Source of the DNA: Serratia symbiotica
GTDB taxonomy: Bacteria; Pseudomonadota; Gammaproteobacteria; Enterobacterales; Enterobacteriaceae
Assembly (NCBI RefSeq): GCF_000821185.2
Contig: NZ_CP050855.1
Span: 3,224,001 to 3,288,000 of the forward strand
Length of the DNA: 64,000 nt
Direction: 5' to 3'
This document shows, one piece after another, positions 41,321 to 56,739 of this stretch. The first letter of the stretch is position 1. The number at the start of each line of letters is the position of its first letter. The notes below the pieces were generated by a model, which ran no database searches, was not told where the DNA came from, and saw nothing but the letters and a program-made list of their open reading frames with translations. The position numbers and the translations under genes are program-made.

Positions 41321-42700
41321 GCCGTTTAGCGCGGCGACTCGGTAGGCTTCGGCCATGGTTGGATAGTTGAAGGTAGTATTAACGAAATATTCGAGAGTAT
41401 TGCCTTCACCTTTCTGTTCCATGATCGCTTGGCCGATGTGGATGATCTCTGCCGCACGTTCGCCAAAGCAGTGGATACCAAGGATTTCCAGGGTGTCACG
41501 ATGGAACAGGATCTTCAGGCAGCCAACGTTCATCCCGGCGATTTGTGCGCGTGCCAGATGTTTGAACTGGGCACGGCCCACTTCGTATGGCACCTTCATT
41601 GCCGTCAGTTCTTGCTCTGTTTTGCCGACGGAGCTAATTTCCGGAATGGTATAGATACCGGTTGGAATGTCTTCGATCAAATGGCCTTTGGTTTCGCTGG
41701 CAGTGATGGCCCGCGCGGCAATGCGACCCTGATCGTAGGCGGCTGATGCCAGACTTGGGTAGCCGATCACATCACCTACCGCATAAACATGCGGCAGTGT
41801 GGTTTGGTATATGCTGTTCACTTTCAGCAGGCTGCGGCTGTCAGGCTCCAAACCGATGTTTTCCAACCCTAATGAATCGGTATTTCCAGTACGGCCATTG
41901 GCGTAAAGCAAGCAGTCCGCCTTCACTTTCTTGCCTGATTTCAGGTGAATAATCACGCCGTCTTCAGTGCCTTCGATCTGCTCGAACTCTTCGTTGTGGC
42001 GGATAACGACACCGTTGTTCCAGAGATGATAAGACAGGGAATCCGACATTTCCTGATCGAGGAACGCCAGCAGGCGATCACGGGTGTTGATCAGATCCAC
42101 CTTGACATTCAAGCCCCGGAAAATCGAAGCGTACTCGCAGCCGATGACCCCGGCACCGTAAATAATCACATGGCGCGGTTCGTGGTGCAGCTCAAGGATC
42201 GAGTCGCTGTCGTAAATACGCGGGTGGTTAAAATTGACGTTCGCCGGATGGTAAGGGCGCGAGCCGCAGGCGAGCACGATATGGTCGGCACGGATGGTGT
42301 CTTGGGTGCCGTCTATATAACTGACGCTGACAGTGTTAGCATCGATAAAGCGTGCCTCGCCGACGAACAGCTTACATTGATTGCGGTCATAGAAGCTCTG
42401 GCGCATAAGGGTTTGCTGATTAATGACGTTGTCGGCGTGGCGTAGAATGTCAGGGAATGTCACGCTGAGCGTGCGTGAGTTGTTGTAAAGCGGGTTCTGG
42501 TTGAACTCGATAATGCGGCTGACGGCGTGGCGGAGGGCTTTGGATGGGATAGTGCCCCAATGGGTACATCCACCGCCGACGTTATTGTAGCGTTCGATAA
42601 CAGCTACACGGGTGCCCTGTTTCACTAGCCCCATAGCGGCACCTTCACCACCAGGGCCAGAACCAATTACAATGGCATCAAATTGATAGTGTTGTTGCAT
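41303..42700 (-). CDS. sthA: Soluble pyridine nucleotide transhydrogenase
   Basis: A 465-residue flavoprotein of the disulfide-reductase family. The FAD motif [10 protein letters not shown] is at about residues 13-22 and the NAD motif [14 protein letters not shown] at about 182-195. In [14 protein letters not shown] the second redox cysteine of lipoamide dehydrogenase is replaced, as in true SthA proteins. It moves reducing equivalents from NADPH to NAD. It converges with oxyR (18-base overlap) and is divergent from fabR, the E. coli order. Confidence 0.97.
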   Translation of the reverse strand: MQQHYQFDAIVIGSGPGGEGAAMGLVKQGTRVAVIERYNNVGGGCTHWGTIPSKALRHAVSRIIEFNQNPLYNNSRTLSVTFPDILRHADNVINQQTLMRQSFYDRNQCKLFVGEARFIDANTVSVSYIDGTQDTIRADHIVLACGSRPYHPANVNFNHPRIYDSDSILELHHEPRHVIIYGAGVIGCEYASIFRGLNVKVDLINTRDRLLAFLDQEMSDSLSYHLWNNGVVIRHNEEFEQIEGTEDGVIIHLKSGKKVKADCLLYANGRTGNTDSLGLENIGLEPDSRSLLKVNSIYQTTLPHVYAVGDVIGYPSLASAAYDQGRIAARAITASETKGHLIEDIPTGIYTIPEISSVGKTEQELTAMKVPYEVGRAQFKHLARAQIAGMNVGCLKILFHRDTLEILGIHCFGERAAEIIHIGQAIMEQKGEGNTLEYFVNTTFNYPTMAEAYRVAALNGLNRLF

Positions 42701-42917
42701 GCAGGAAAGCCCTATTTTTATACAAAATCATAACGGTATCCTAACATCATAGCGTTATATGACCCAATCACCATCAGGCTTTTTGGGGCAGAACATAGTC
42801 GGTTTAGGCCGGAACTGTGATTGAGCGCATTAGTCTAATGCTGTTGCAATAAAATTTGCTTTATTGCCGAGTTTAAGGCGTTAGACTGATGGAATGTAAC
42901 TTACTCTGGATATGCAT

Positions 42918-43550
42918 ATGGGCGTCAGAGCACAACAAAAAGAGCGGACGCGTCGATCTCTGATCGAAGCCGCATTCAGTCAATTGAGCGCCGAACGTAG
43001 CTTTGCCAGCCTAAGCCTGCGGGAAGTTTCACGCGAAGCGGGGATCGCGCCTACCTCGTTCTATCGCCACTTCCGTGATGTGGATGAGTTAGGACTGACC
43101 ATGGTCGATGAGAGTGGCCTGATGTTGCGTCAGTTGATGCGTCAGGCGCGCCAGCGCATCGCCAAGGGCGGCAGCGTGATCCGTACTTCCGTCTCCACCT
43201 TTATGGAGTTTATCGGCGACAACCCTAATGCATTTCGCTTGCTGCTGCGTGAACGTTCTGGCACCTCCTCTGCATTTCGTGCGGCGGTAGCGCGAGAGAT
43301 CCAGCATTTTATCGCCGAACTGGCGGATTATCTTGAGCTGGAAAACCACATGCCGCGCAGCTTTACCGAAGCGCAGGCGGAAGCCATGGTGACTATCGTG
43401 TTCAGCGCGGGCGCAGAAGCGCTGGATATTGATCTTGAACAACGGCGACAGTTGGAAGAACGGTTAGTGCTGCAATTGCGGATGATTTCCAAAGGTGCTT
43501 ATTACTGGTATCGCCGTGAGCAAGAAAAAGCTCCTGTGTTCCACGTGTAA
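42918..43550 (+). CDS. fabR: TetR-family repressor of unsaturated fatty acid synthesis, FabR
   Basis: A 210-residue protein with an N-terminal TetR helix-turn-helix containing [20 protein letters not shown] (about residues 34-53). The ligand domain ([19 protein letters not shown]) is nearly identical to E. coli FabR. FabR represses fabA and fabB in response to acyl-ACP saturation, tuning membrane fluidity. ATG 42918 gives MGVRAQQKE as in E. coli; ATG 42912 is two codons upstream. The last residues (KAPVFHV) differ from E. coli. Confidence 0.95.
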   Translation: MGVRAQQKERTRRSLIEAAFSQLSAERSFASLSLREVSREAGIAPTSFYRHFRDVDELGLTMVDESGLMLRQLMRQARQRIAKGGSVIRTSVSTFMEFIGDNPNAFRLLLRERSGTSSAFRAAVAREIQHFIAELADYLELENHMPRSFTEAQAEAMVTIVFSAGAEALDIDLEQRRQLEERLVLQLRMISKGAYYWYRREQEKAPVFHV

Positions 43551-43567
43551 ATAAAAAGGTAAAAGTG

Positions 43568-43936
43568 ATGGAAAAACCCGACCGTGAGAATGGCACCTTA
43601 CTGCTAACGTTGATTGTCGGCTTTTCGATCAACGGTTCGTTCGCCGCCTTGTTCAGCTCGGTGGTGCCGTTTTCAGTCTTCCCGATAATTGCACTGTTGC
43701 TGGCAGTTTACTGCCTGCATCAACTTTATCTGAATCGCGCCATGCTAGATGGCACGCCGAAGCTGGCCGCTGCTTGTTTCCTGCTGGGGTTGCTGCTGTA
43801 CAGTGTCATCATGCGTGTGGAGCACCCGCAAATTGGCTCCAATTTCTTGCCGTCTATCCTCTGCGTGGCGCTGGTGTTTTGGATAGGGTTCAAACTTAAG
43901 GCGCGCAAGGCGCTGAATGAAAATGCCCAAGAGTGA
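43568..43936 (+). CDS. yijD: DUF1422 inner-membrane protein YijD
   Basis: A 122-residue protein with about four hydrophobic segments ([57 protein letters not shown]). The function is not known. It follows fabR by 17 bases with an AAGG site and is conserved with fabR as an operon, so a membrane-lipid link is plausible but unproved. Confidence 0.93.
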   Translation: MEKPDRENGTLLLTLIVGFSINGSFAALFSSVVPFSVFPIIALLLAVYCLHQLYLNRAMLDGTPKLAAACFLLGLLLYSVIMRVEHPQIGSNFLPSILCVALVFWIGFKLKARKALNENAQE

Positions 43937-43943
43937 TAAATCA

Positions 43944-43964
43944 GGGGTGCCGCATTGGCACCTC
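43944..43964. terminator. Hairpin between convergent yijD and trmA
   Basis: The stem GGTGCC / GGCACC with a 5-base loop lies 7 bases after the yijD stop and 8 bases before the trmA stop on the other strand. It lacks a strong T-run. Confidence 0.5.
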
Positions 43965-43971
43965 GGTTATA

Positions 43972-45075
43972 TTAGCTGCGTTTTTCCAGCAGTACGCCGC
44001 ATTCCATATGGTGGGTATACGGGAATTGGTCGAACAGCGCCAGGCGGCTGATCTGGTGTGTTTCCTGCAACGTTGCCAGATTGGCGCACAGTGTTTTCGG
44101 ATTGCATGAGATATACAAAATGTGCGGATAAGCCTGCACCATTTTTATCGTATCGTCATCCAGCCCGCTGCGCGGCGGATCGACAAAAATCGTCTCGCAG
44201 TTGTAGCCGCTCAGATCGATGCCCTTTAGCCGGTTAAACTCGCGCACTCCATTCATCGCCTGCGTAAAGTCTTCCGCCGCCATACGGATAATTTGCACGT
44301 TGTCAATGTGGTTAGCCGAGATGTTGTACTGCGCCGCTGCAACGGAAGGCTTGGCTATCTCGGTAGCCAATACCCGTTCGAAGTTGCGTGCCAACGCCAG
44401 CGAGAAGTTACCGTTGCCGCAGTACAGTTCCAGCAGATCGCCTTTTGAATCTGCGGTTACCTTCAACGCCCACTCCAGCATTTGTACGTTTATCGCCGCA
44501 TTGGGCTGGGTGAAGCTATTTTCCACCTGGCGGTAGATTATATCGCGGCCAGCGATTGGCAGAACTTCGTCCACAAAGTCTTGATCGAGCATGATTTTCA
44601 TCTTCGATGCGCGGCCAATCAGTTGCAGGTCAAAACCCTGGGCGCGCAGATCGTCGCGCAGCTGTTCGGCGTTTCGCTGCCAGGCTTCGTCCAGCTTGCG
44701 GTGATACAACAGCGAAGCGATGATTTTGCCGCTTTGCGTCGACAGATAATCGATCTGGAACAGCTTATGGCGCAGCACCGGGTTCGGCTTGATGGCAGCA
44801 ATCAGCGCGCCCATCAGGCGGTTGATCAACTTGCTGGCAGCGGGGAACTGATCGACGCGCAAGCGCTGCTTAGTCTGCTGATCGAACATGATGTGGTACA
44901 TCTCATCTGCATCATGCCAGATACGGAATTCGGCGCGCATGCGGTAATGGTTCACTGGTGAGTGGAACACCTCCGGTTCGGGTGCCATGAACGGTGCCAG
45001 CAATGTCTTTAGCCGGGTGGTTTTCTCCGCCAGTTGATCATCGTAACGTTCAATCGGCAAATTATCGGGCGTCAT
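43972..45075 (-). CDS. trmA: tRNA (uracil-5-)-methyltransferase TrmA
   Basis: A 367-residue enzyme with the start at 45075 ([12 protein letters not shown]), matching E. coli. The S-adenosylmethionine motif [19 protein letters not shown] is at about residue 212, FVDPPRSG follows at about 297, and the catalytic Cys is in ISCNPKTL at about 324. It makes ribothymidine at position 54 of nearly all tRNAs. In E. coli its neighbour across a divergent promoter is btuB; here btuB is missing and murI follows. Confidence 0.97.
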   Translation of the reverse strand: MTPDNLPIERYDDQLAEKTTRLKTLLAPFMAPEPEVFHSPVNHYRMRAEFRIWHDADEMYHIMFDQQTKQRLRVDQFPAASKLINRLMGALIAAIKPNPVLRHKLFQIDYLSTQSGKIIASLLYHRKLDEAWQRNAEQLRDDLRAQGFDLQLIGRASKMKIMLDQDFVDEVLPIAGRDIIYRQVENSFTQPNAAINVQMLEWALKVTADSKGDLLELYCGNGNFSLALARNFERVLATEIAKPSVAAAQYNISANHIDNVQIIRMAAEDFTQAMNGVREFNRLKGIDLSGYNCETIFVDPPRSGLDDDTIKMVQAYPHILYISCNPKTLCANLATLQETHQISRLALFDQFPYTHHMECGVLLEKRS

Positions 45076-45352
45076 GATTTTCTTCTCGTCGAGCAAAGTT
45101 GATCAGCGGGGATTGTAGGGAATCAACCAATGAAGTCCAGTTTTGTTGCGTTTATTCTGTATGAGACTGTGTGGAGTCATCGCCCCGGGCCGGTTGCTTC
45201 CTTGCTGGCACCAACTTCCGGCGTCACTCGTAACGATTGAGAACTCGGCGGCGTTAGCCTATAGGATGTCGCAGTTTGGTATCTGGTCACATCTCATCTG
45301 ATAGTTCGTGGTAGAATTGCCAACCTGTTTGATAAAAATCATGAGACGGCTT
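45076..45352. other. trmA-murI gap where btuB is expected
   Basis: This 277-base stretch has no coding frame related to the vitamin B12 receptor BtuB. It also shows no recognisable cobalamin riboswitch core. It should contain the trmA promoter and that of murI. Confidence 0.6.
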
Positions 45353-46216
45353 ATGGCTACGTTACGCCAGGCAGGGAATACTACCTCACAGGAAGCGATA
45401 CTTTCTAGCAGTACCACAACTCCCCGCCCGACTGTGCTGGTATTTGACTCTGGCGTTGGTGGGTTGTCGGTGTATCAGGAGGTTCGGCAACTGCTGCCTG
45501 ATCTCCACTATATATATACCTTTGATAACGTGGCGTTCCCTTATGGCGAGAAATCTGAAGAGTTTATTGTTGAACGTGTGCTGGAGATTACCAGCGCGGT
45601 GCAACAACGCCATCCTATGGTAATGGTGATTATCGCCTGTAATACCGCCAGTACCATTTCCCTATCGGCATTGCGCAAACGCTTCAGTTTCCCGGTTGTG
45701 GGTGTTGTGCCTGCCATCAAACCCGCCGCCCGTCTTACCGCCAACGGTATCGTTGGCTTGCTGGCCACGCGAGGCACTGTTCAACGCAGTTATACCCACG
45801 AATTGATCGCCCGCTTCGCTACTGACTGCAAAATCGAACTGCTGGGTTCTTCTGAATTGGTGGAATTGGCGGAAGCTAAGCTGCATGGTGAAACCGTACC
45901 GCTGGTAACGTTGAAGAAGATCCTGCATCCGTGGCTGAAGATGAGCGAGCCGCCGGATACCGTAGTGCTGGGTTGTACCCATTTCCCATTATTAGCAGAA
46001 GAACTGACACTTGTACTGCCTGAAGGTACCCGGCTGGTGGATTCCGGTGCCGCTATTGCCCGTCGCACCGCCTGGCTTATTTCGACGCAGGAAAATTTAT
46101 TATCGACTCAAGAAGACAATCTGGCGTATTGCATGGCACTAGATGAAAATACGGATGCTTTATTGCCCATTTTACAGAGATATGGTTTCAAAACATTGGA
46201 GGCACTGCCGCTTTAG
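45353..46216 (+). CDS. murI: Glutamate racemase
   Basis: A 287-residue cofactor-independent racemase. The N-terminal [14 protein letters not shown] contains the conserved Asp-Ser, and catalytic cysteines are in IIACNTAST (about residue 93) and [10 protein letters not shown] (about 204). It makes D-glutamate for peptidoglycan. ATG 45353 gives [11 protein letters not shown], corresponding to E. coli MATKLQDGNTP. In E. coli it overlaps btuB, which has been lost here, so murI must now use a different promoter. Confidence 0.96.
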   Translation: MATLRQAGNTTSQEAILSSSTTTPRPTVLVFDSGVGGLSVYQEVRQLLPDLHYIYTFDNVAFPYGEKSEEFIVERVLEITSAVQQRHPMVMVIIACNTASTISLSALRKRFSFPVVGVVPAIKPAARLTANGIVGLLATRGTVQRSYTHELIARFATDCKIELLGSSELVELAEAKLHGETVPLVTLKKILHPWLKMSEPPDTVVLGCTHFPLLAEELTLVLPEGTRLVDSGAAIARRTAWLISTQENLLSTQEDNLAYCMALDENTDALLPILQRYGFKTLEALPL

Positions 46217-46267
46217 CAGGTTTTTGGTTAAACATTAAACGGTTGATGAAATTTTAAAAAATACCTG

Positions 46268-46393
46268 TTGCGGGCTGCCGAGAACGCCCTATAATGCGCC
46301 CCCACTGGCCCGGTATTTCGGCAGATACGCTGCCGGATCAGCAAGGGAAAAGTCAAAATAATGGCTTGACTCTTCAGAGGGAAAGCGTAGTAT
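46268..46393 (+). promoter_or_regulatory. rRNA operon promoters P1 and P2
   Basis: P1: TTGCGG (46268-46273), 16-base spacer, TATAAT (46290-46295), with an A+T-rich upstream element and a GCGCC discriminator. P2: TTGACT (46366-46371), 16-base spacer, TAGTAT (46388-46393). The arrangement matches E. coli rrn P1-P2. A boxA-like GCTCTTTAACAA at 46434-46445 would load the antitermination complex. Confidence 0.85.
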
Positions 46394-46600
46394 ACGCCAC
46401 CTCAAGTTTGCCGCCGTGCTGCGGCTGACTTACCGCTCTTTAACAATTTATCAGACAATCTGTGTGGGCACTCCACAAGACGATATCCCGTCCCTGTTGG
46501 GACGAAAAAATATCAAGTCTTGAAGAGTGACTACCTGAAGTAACATTCATGCAGTAAATCTTTGAGCAGCGCTTCACAAGTTGAAGCATATCAAGCTTTG

Positions 46601-48141
<1,541 letters not shown>

Positions 48142-48214
48142 CCGAAAGATATTGATTTGTGTGGCGTGCTCACACAGATTGTCTGATGAAAGTAGCGAGC
48201 AGAAATACCTTAAT

Positions 48215-48291
<77 letters not shown>

Positions 48292-48405
48292 CTTCTCTTC
48301 TATGCTGCGTCATAGTACCGCTCGCATATTGAAATATGCGTCGCAACACCATGCCTTGCCTAGAAAAGAAGTTGTGATCTCAAAGGTCTCTGCAAGTGAC
48401 AGTAT

Positions 48406-48481
48406 GGGGCTATAGCTCAGCTGGGAGAGCGCCTGCCTTGCACGCAGGAGGTCAGCGGTTCGATCCCGCTTAGCTCCACCA
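48406..48481 (+). tRNA. tRNA-Ala (UGC)
   Basis: A 76-base cloverleaf with encoded CCA and anticodon TGC in the loop TTGCACG. It follows tRNA-Ile in the rRNA spacer. Confidence 0.98.
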
Positions 48482-48691
48482 TAAAGTCCGAGTGCGGTGT
48501 TTCACTACTTCAGAGTGTACTGGCAGCAGTATGCTGTGAAGTATTTTGCTCTTTAACAATCTGGAACAAGCTGAAAATTGAAAAATGGCGGCTGAAGCTT
48601 ATCCCTGCGTAGAGGTATTGGGGTAAGGGTCAAGCTGTCATGGTGACACTCACCTGTTTGCAATGCGAAGTGAGACACCTTCGGGTTGTAA

Positions 48692-51603
<2,912 letters not shown>

Positions 51604-51707
51604 ACAACACCGAAGGTGTGTTATAGGCAGGGGTGGAGTTATTTTCAGCGAGTTCCGAGATTGGTTCTGGTGGTTACGTGAGTAACGGCCGAGAATGAAA
51701 CAGACTT

Positions 51708-51827
51708 TGCCTGGCGGCGATAGCGCGGTGGTCCCACCTGATTCCATGCCGAACTCAGCAGTGAAACGCCGTAGCGCCGATGGTAGTGTGGGGTCTCCCC
51801 ATGTGAGAGTAGGACACTGCCAGGCAT
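51708..51827 (+). rRNA. rrf: 5S ribosomal RNA
   Basis: A 120-base gene from TGCCTGGCGGCGATAG to CTGCCAGGCAT, with paired ends and the conserved CCGAACTCAG loop. Confidence 0.98.
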
Positions 51828-51838
51828 CAAATAAAGTA

Positions 51839-51871
51839 GAAAGCCTCATGCGAAAGCATGGGGCTTTTTGC
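51839..51871 (+). terminator. rRNA operon terminator
   Basis: The strong stem AAAGCCTCATGC / GCATGGGGCTTT (one G-T pair) with a GAAA loop is followed by TTTTGCTTT, 12 bases after 5S. Confidence 0.9.
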
Positions 51872-51919
51872 TTTGTGAGTTACCGAGAGTGAACGGTTTA
51901 CTGTGGCAGTTTGGAGTCG

Positions 51920-52790
51920 GAACTGTAGTGGATCAGTAATTCAGGACACGTCTAAATCCTGTTAGTGTTAAACAGTGAACATGAGGTGATGAATGATCAA
52001 AACTCGTCGAACCAAACGCACATTTTCCCCGGAGTTCAAACTCGACGCTATCGAGCAGGTTGTTAATGACTAGCGCGATGCCGGTGAAGTCGTCCAGGCA
52101 CACGAACTCAATCCTGATCCTTTGCGTCAATGGATACGACTGTATAAGCAAGCGCTTCAGGGTATTGAGTCGGTTGGGAATGCTATTACGCCTGAGTAAC
52201 GTGAAATTCAGCAGCTTAAAGCGCAGATATAGCGTCTTGAGATGGAAAAAGCAATACTAAAGCAGGCTGCCGTGCTGATGAGCACTCCCCCCCGGAAAAC
52301 GCTCGCGCTAATCACATGGCTGAAAGCAAAGTGGCCCATATGGGTTCTCTGTAATTTGTTCGGTGTTCACTGTAGCGTTGATTAGGCACAGGTGAAGCGG
52401 CCCATTGATGTACGACGAGTCGGAATAAGAAGTCGGGTGAGAACATGTCATGTTCTCAGTTGTGGTGCCGCAGGTAGCCGAACAATCAGCCAGATGCTGC
52501 GACAGAGTGGGGTTGATGCAGGCCGATGGCTGGTTCGACGCCTGATGGAAGGAATGCACGCTGACACGTAGTCAGCCGGTTAAACACCGCGACCGGATAA
52601 ACCATGACAGCAGCCCGGCCTTGCCAAACTTATTGCGTCGGCAGTTTAACCCAGTCGCACTAAATCGCGTCTGGTACGGCGATATCAGTTTTATTCGCCT
52701 GTAGGACAAATGAGGCTATCTCGCACTTGTCGTTGATTTATATGCACACCGAATTATCGGTTCAGCCCTCTCACTAACTGCTGATGCTGA
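51920..52790 (+). pseudogene. Degraded IS3-family element (orfA and orfB remnants)
   Basis: After a terminal-repeat-like AACTGTAGTGGATCA, a frame from 51993 reads MIKTRRTKRTFSPEFKLDA and then hits a TAG in place of a codon in EQVVND. Later fragments match the same IS3-type OrfA: ITPE-stop, IQQLKAQI-stop, and LEMEKAILKQAAVLM. OrfB pieces follow: WLKAKWPIWVLCNLFGVH, SQPVKHRDR, WYGDISFIRL, LALVVDLYAHRIIGSALS. At least four stops and several deletions are visible. The element is dead and is cut off on the right by IS1-family sequence. Confidence 0.85.
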
Positions 52791-53103
52791 TGGAGTGTGT
52801 CGGGCAGTGGCGTAATGCCCTGGCAACTCCACCGGGAGCGACTGGCGTTACTGGTTCCATTTACTGTCGGTATGTTTACCAGCGATGACTGGGGCAGTTA
52901 TGGCAGAGCAGTCCCGAAGGATAAGCCTCTGACGGGAAAGATTTTTACTCAGCGTATTGAACGCAATAATCTGACATTGCACACCCGCATCAAACGACTG
53001 ACTCGCAAGATAATTTGTTTTTCGCGCTCTGTCGAATTCCACGAAAAGGTCATCAGGGCTTTCATTGAAAAATACATGTTCAACTCATTGGAGGCATCAC
53101 TAA
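52791..53103 (+). pseudogene. IS1-family transposase remnant (InsB C-terminal half)
   Basis: The frame includes VPFTVGMFTSDDWGSYGRAV, then FTQRIERNNLTLHTRIKRL and ICFSRSVEFHEKVI, the C-terminal half of IS1-type InsB including the RIER and SKSVE-like motifs. The N-terminal half and InsA are missing. The end AACTCATTGGAGGCATCACT resembles the IS1 right terminal repeat. The frame runs on past it to a TGA at 53123. Confidence 0.8.
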
Positions 53104-53181
53104 ATCCTGGAGCAGAGGACTGATCCCGGATTGTCTCTTACTGGCAGGATCGTTCAAGTACTCTTAAACGATCGGCATTAC
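53104..53181 (-). mobile_element. Solo end of an IS4-related element
   Basis: On the minus strand it begins GTAATGCCGATCGTTTAAG and continues to TTGAACGATCCT, closely resembling the left end of the two intact IS4-family copies but with substitutions and one base fewer. No transposase is attached. It marks an older insertion truncated against the IS1 remnant. Confidence 0.7.
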
Positions 53182-53524
53182 CATGGTTTTTTTGTTATGA
53201 TAAAAATAAGCTAATCGGTATTTATCTATTTATTTAAGGAATATTAAGACTGGTATCTATCCATAATAATAAGATATTTAATATATTTAAATAAACTGAA
53301 GTATATATATTGATGGCGATACATCTTATAACTTATTGATTTATAATTAATTATATCTATAGCGCTCCTACCTTATATAAAAAACGCTGATTAAATAAGA
53401 AAAGTCCGTATTCCATCAGATATTATTCTGATTAAAATAGCAGTAGTTAAAAACAAATATTAGCGACAAGCGTCGAATCGAGTAGACTAGGTGGAAGATT
53501 ATTTCCGTATGGGTATTGAACATT
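53182..53524. other. Very A+T-rich gap before murB
   Basis: About 340 bases dominated by TATTTATT- and ATATAT-like words with no gene, in contrast to the neighbouring coding DNA. The murB promoter must lie near its right end. It may be natural spacer, foreign DNA left from the IS cluster, or sequence decayed toward A+T. Confidence 0.5.
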
Positions 53525-54562
53525 ATGTCTATTGAAAGCGCGTCTTTAAAACATCACAATACTTTTGCGCTCCCGGTCAACGCAGCGCATCTGGTTCTGG
53601 CAGATAGAATTGAATTAATGCTCAAAGTCTGGCAACAAACGCAAAAGCGCCAGATGCCACTGCTGGTGCTCGGCGAGGGAAGCAACGTGCTGTTTCTTGA
53701 AGACTTTGCCGGTACGGTGATGGTCAACCAATTAAAAGGCATAGATATCAGAGAGGAACTGGATACGTGGCACCTCCATGTCGGCTCTGGTGAGAATTGG
53801 CACGATCTGGTTTGTCACACTCTGCAAGTTGGTATTGCCGGGTTGGAAAACCTGGCGCTGATCCCGGGTTTAGTGGGGTCTGCACCGATTCAGAATATCG
53901 GTGCTTACGGCATCGAATTGAAAAACGTTTGTGAATATGTCGATCTTTTGGATTTATTTACCGGCGCTATTGATCGTATTCCGGTAGCTGAGTGTGGTTT
54001 TGGTTACCGTGAGAGCATTTTTAAACATCAATTTCAGACTGGACACATTATCGTTGGTCTTGGCTTGTGCTTGAGCAAGAAGTGGCGGCCAATGCTTGAG
54101 TATGGAGATTTAACTAAGCTGGATCCGGTAACTGTGACACCGAGTCAAATATTCGATTCCGTTTGTGCGATGCGTCGCAGTAAGCTGCCTGATCCCCGTG
54201 AGATCGGGAATGCTGGCAGCTTCTTCAAAAATCCGCTGGTGAGTGCAGAGAAATCTGCATCACTGATATCTCAGTATCCGGGTATGCCACATTATCCGCA
54301 GGCAGATGGACAGGTTAAGTTGGCTGCGGGTTGGCTAATCGATCAATGCGAGTTGAAGGGATATCGGGTAGGTGGGGCTGCCGTACATCGCCATCAGGCG
54401 TTAGTGTTGGTAAATGCGGATAATGCTACCAGCCAGGATGTCGTCGCTCTGGCGCGCCATGTGCGTAACACAGTAGCGTCCAGATTCGATGTATGGTTGG
54501 AGCCTGAGGTGCGTTTTATCGGCGTGATGGGTGAGTTGAATGCAGTGGAGGTGTTGTCATGA
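53525..54562 (+). CDS. murB: UDP-N-acetylmuramate dehydrogenase
   Basis: A 345-residue FAD enzyme with the start at 53525 ([14 protein letters not shown]). FAD-binding motifs LGEGSNVLF (about residue 49) and the [20 protein letters not shown] segment in two parts (about 110-130) are present. The catalytic Ser is in [10 protein letters not shown] (about 229) and the C-terminal Glu in [10 protein letters not shown]. It is a type I MurB. It reduces UDP-GlcNAc-enolpyruvate to UDP-MurNAc in peptidoglycan synthesis. Its stop overlaps the birA start (ATGA). Confidence 0.97.
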   Translation: MSIESASLKHHNTFALPVNAAHLVLADRIELMLKVWQQTQKRQMPLLVLGEGSNVLFLEDFAGTVMVNQLKGIDIREELDTWHLHVGSGENWHDLVCHTLQVGIAGLENLALIPGLVGSAPIQNIGAYGIELKNVCEYVDLLDLFTGAIDRIPVAECGFGYRESIFKHQFQTGHIIVGLGLCLSKKWRPMLEYGDLTKLDPVTVTPSQIFDSVCAMRRSKLPDPREIGNAGSFFKNPLVSAEKSASLISQYPGMPHYPQADGQVKLAAGWLIDQCELKGYRVGGAAVHRHQALVLVNADNATSQDVVALARHVRNTVASRFDVWLEPEVRFIGVMGELNAVEVLS

Positions 54563-55521
54563 AAGACAGCAAGGTGCCGTTGAAGCTGATTGCGCTGTTA
54601 GCTGATGGCGGCTCCCATTCAGGGGAACATCTCGGTGAGTCGTTGGGTATGAGTCGGGCGGCGATTAACAAGCATATCCAGACTATCCGCGAGTGGGGGG
54701 TGGATGTATTCACCGTGCCAGGTAAGGGATACAGTCTTCCAAACCCGATTCAATTGCTGGAAGCCGATCGTATTCTCAAGCTGCTGGAAGACAAACGCGT
54801 GACTGTGTTGCCGGTAGTGGATTCAACCAATCAATATTTGCTGGATCGTATCTGTATGCTTCAGTCCGGTGACGCCTGTATTGCCGAGTATCAGCAGGCT
54901 GGCCGCGGCCGCCGCGGGCGGCAGTGGGTCTCACCTTTTGGCACTAACCTATATCTATCGATGTTCTGGCGTTTGGAACAGGGGCCAGCTGCTGCTATGG
55001 GGCTTAGCCTGGTGATTGGTATTGTGATGGCCGAAGTCTTACAGCGTCTAGGTGCGGAGGATGTTCGGGTTAAGTGGCCGAATGATTTGTATCTTAACGA
55101 TCGCAAATTGGCGGGTATCCTGGTCGAATTGACAGGAAAAACTGGTGATGCGGCTCATCTGGTGATGGGAGCTGGCATAAACTTGGCGATGTGCGGTACC
55201 AATGCTGACGCCATTAATCAGGGGTGGATCAACCTACAGGAGGCAGGGATTAGCATCGATCGCAATGAGCTTGCCGCTACCCTGCTCAATGAGCTGCGAC
55301 AGTCGTTGAAGCAGTTTGAAAATGATGGACTGACGCCATTTGTAGCGCGTTGGCACTCATTAGATAACTTTATTGATCGGCCGGTCAAGTTGCTGATTGG
55401 TGATCAGCAGATCTTTGGCATTGCTAGAGGCATCGATCAGCAGGGGGCTTTATTGCTCGATCAACAGGGGGTGATTAAAACCTTTATTGGTGGGGAAATA
55501 TCTCTGCGCAGCGCGGAATAA
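54559..55521 (+). CDS. birA: Biotin-protein ligase and biotin operon repressor
   Basis: A 320-residue two-domain protein. The N-terminal winged helix-turn-helix ([19 protein letters not shown], about residues 25-43) binds the bio operator. The ligase domain has the biotinyl-AMP loop [14 protein letters not shown] (about 115-128) and the catalytic lysine in [19 protein letters not shown]. It biotinylates AccB and represses bio genes when biotin is plentiful. Its start overlaps the murB stop by 4 bases, so translation is coupled. Confidence 0.97.
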   Translation: MKDSKVPLKLIALLADGGSHSGEHLGESLGMSRAAINKHIQTIREWGVDVFTVPGKGYSLPNPIQLLEADRILKLLEDKRVTVLPVVDSTNQYLLDRICMLQSGDACIAEYQQAGRGRRGRQWVSPFGTNLYLSMFWRLEQGPAAAMGLSLVIGIVMAEVLQRLGAEDVRVKWPNDLYLNDRKLAGILVELTGKTGDAAHLVMGAGINLAMCGTNADAINQGWINLQEAGISIDRNELAATLLNELRQSLKQFENDGLTPFVARWHSLDNFIDRPVKLLIGDQQIFGIARGIDQQGALLLDQQGVIKTFIGGEISLRSAE

Positions 55522-55533
55522 AGATTTTAATTA

Positions 55534-55551
55534 AGGGGACAGAAGTCCCCT
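55534..55551. terminator. Hairpin between convergent birA and coaA
   Basis: The stem AGGGGAC / GTCCCCT with a 4-base loop, 12 bases after birA and 14 before the coaA stop, is followed by CGTATTTCT. It probably serves both genes. Confidence 0.65.
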
Positions 55552-55565
55552 CGTATTTCTCAGGA

Positions 55566-56516
55566 TTATTTTCTTAAGCGTACGCTCTTTACCGCATGGT
55601 TGGCGCTCTTGGTCATAATCAGGCTTGCTCGCTCACGCGTCGGCAGTATGTTTTGCTGCAAATTCAAGCCATTAATCTCATTCCATAGCTGTGTAGCGAT
55701 ATTGACTGCTTCAGGCTCCGGTAGTTTAGAGTAGTTATGGAAATAAGAATCAGGGTTGGAGAACGCCCCCTGACGGAATTTTAGGAAGCGGTTGATATAC
55801 CAGTTTTGCAGTAATGTTTCCGGCGCATCGACGTAGATTGAAAAATCAACGAAGTCGGAAACAAATACACGGTGCGGATCGTGGGGATAATCCATCCCAC
55901 TCTGCAATACGTTGAGTCCTTCCAGAATAAGAATATCCGGTTGTTCGATAACCTTATTGCCATCAGGCACTACATCATAAATCAGATGCGAATAAACCGG
56001 AGCCGTTACGTGTTTGGCACCGGATTTCACTTCTGAAACGAATTTTACCATACTACGCATATCGTAAGATTGCGGGAACCCCTTTTTCTTCATTAGTCCG
56101 CGTTCATTCAGCACCTTGTTGGGGTGCAAGAATCCGTCGGTAGTGATCAGCTCTACGCTGCGGTGCTCCGGCCAGCTGCTGAGTAGCGCCTGCAACAGGC
56201 GTGCGGTGGTGCTCTTACCCACGGCGACGCTGCCAGCAATGCCAATGATATAGGGAATTTTTTGCCCGTCGGTGCCGAGGAATTGTTCGAGAACCGCCTG
56301 TCGGCGTAGGTTAGAGCTGATATAGAAGTCCAGCAGTCGCGACAGCGGCAGATAAATCTGCGCCACTTCATCCAAAGAGAGATCTTCGTTTATCCCTTTC
56401 AGTTTAAGGATCTCTTCTTCTGACAACGTCAGCGGCACCGAATCTCGCAATGCAGCCCACTGGGTACGATCGAACTGAAGATAAGGCGTCGCTAAAGATT
56501 GATCTCTTTTTATCAT
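55566..56516 (-). CDS. coaA: Pantothenate kinase (type I)
   Basis: A 316-residue enzyme, the same length as E. coli CoaA, with the start at 56516 ([15 protein letters not shown]); longer in-frame starts are unconserved. The P-loop GSVAVGKST is at about residues 95-103 and the segment [20 protein letters not shown] lies in two overlapping conserved motifs near 130-150. It catalyses the first, CoA-inhibited step of coenzyme A synthesis. Confidence 0.97.
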   Translation of the reverse strand: MIKRDQSLATPYLQFDRTQWAALRDSVPLTLSEEEILKLKGINEDLSLDEVAQIYLPLSRLLDFYISSNLRRQAVLEQFLGTDGQKIPYIIGIAGSVAVGKSTTARLLQALLSSWPEHRSVELITTDGFLHPNKVLNERGLMKKKGFPQSYDMRSMVKFVSEVKSGAKHVTAPVYSHLIYDVVPDGNKVIEQPDILILEGLNVLQSGMDYPHDPHRVFVSDFVDFSIYVDAPETLLQNWYINRFLKFRQGAFSNPDSYFHNYSKLPEPEAVNIATQLWNEINGLNLQQNILPTRERASLIMTKSANHAVKSVRLRK

Positions 56517-56739
56517 AAGCCAAATTCTGCCTGTTAACGCAGGTTGGGAAAGGCGGTAGGACGCCAACTCCAGATAATAAACAAACTGCATATTATAGAT
56601 AGCTGCGTATTTGGCGTAGACTTTTTTCGAAAAGTTGTCGATTGCAGCAGTTTATGTCAATTGTGCAGCGGTATCCAGGAACCATGATACCGTTTTCGCA
56701 CTAGTTGGTGATAGATAGTGCGGGAAAGCTGGTTAATCA

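Noticed and set aside
45097..45340. Cobalamin riboswitch left behind by btuB
   Set aside because: I looked for the B12-box type core and flanking pairing and did not see it.
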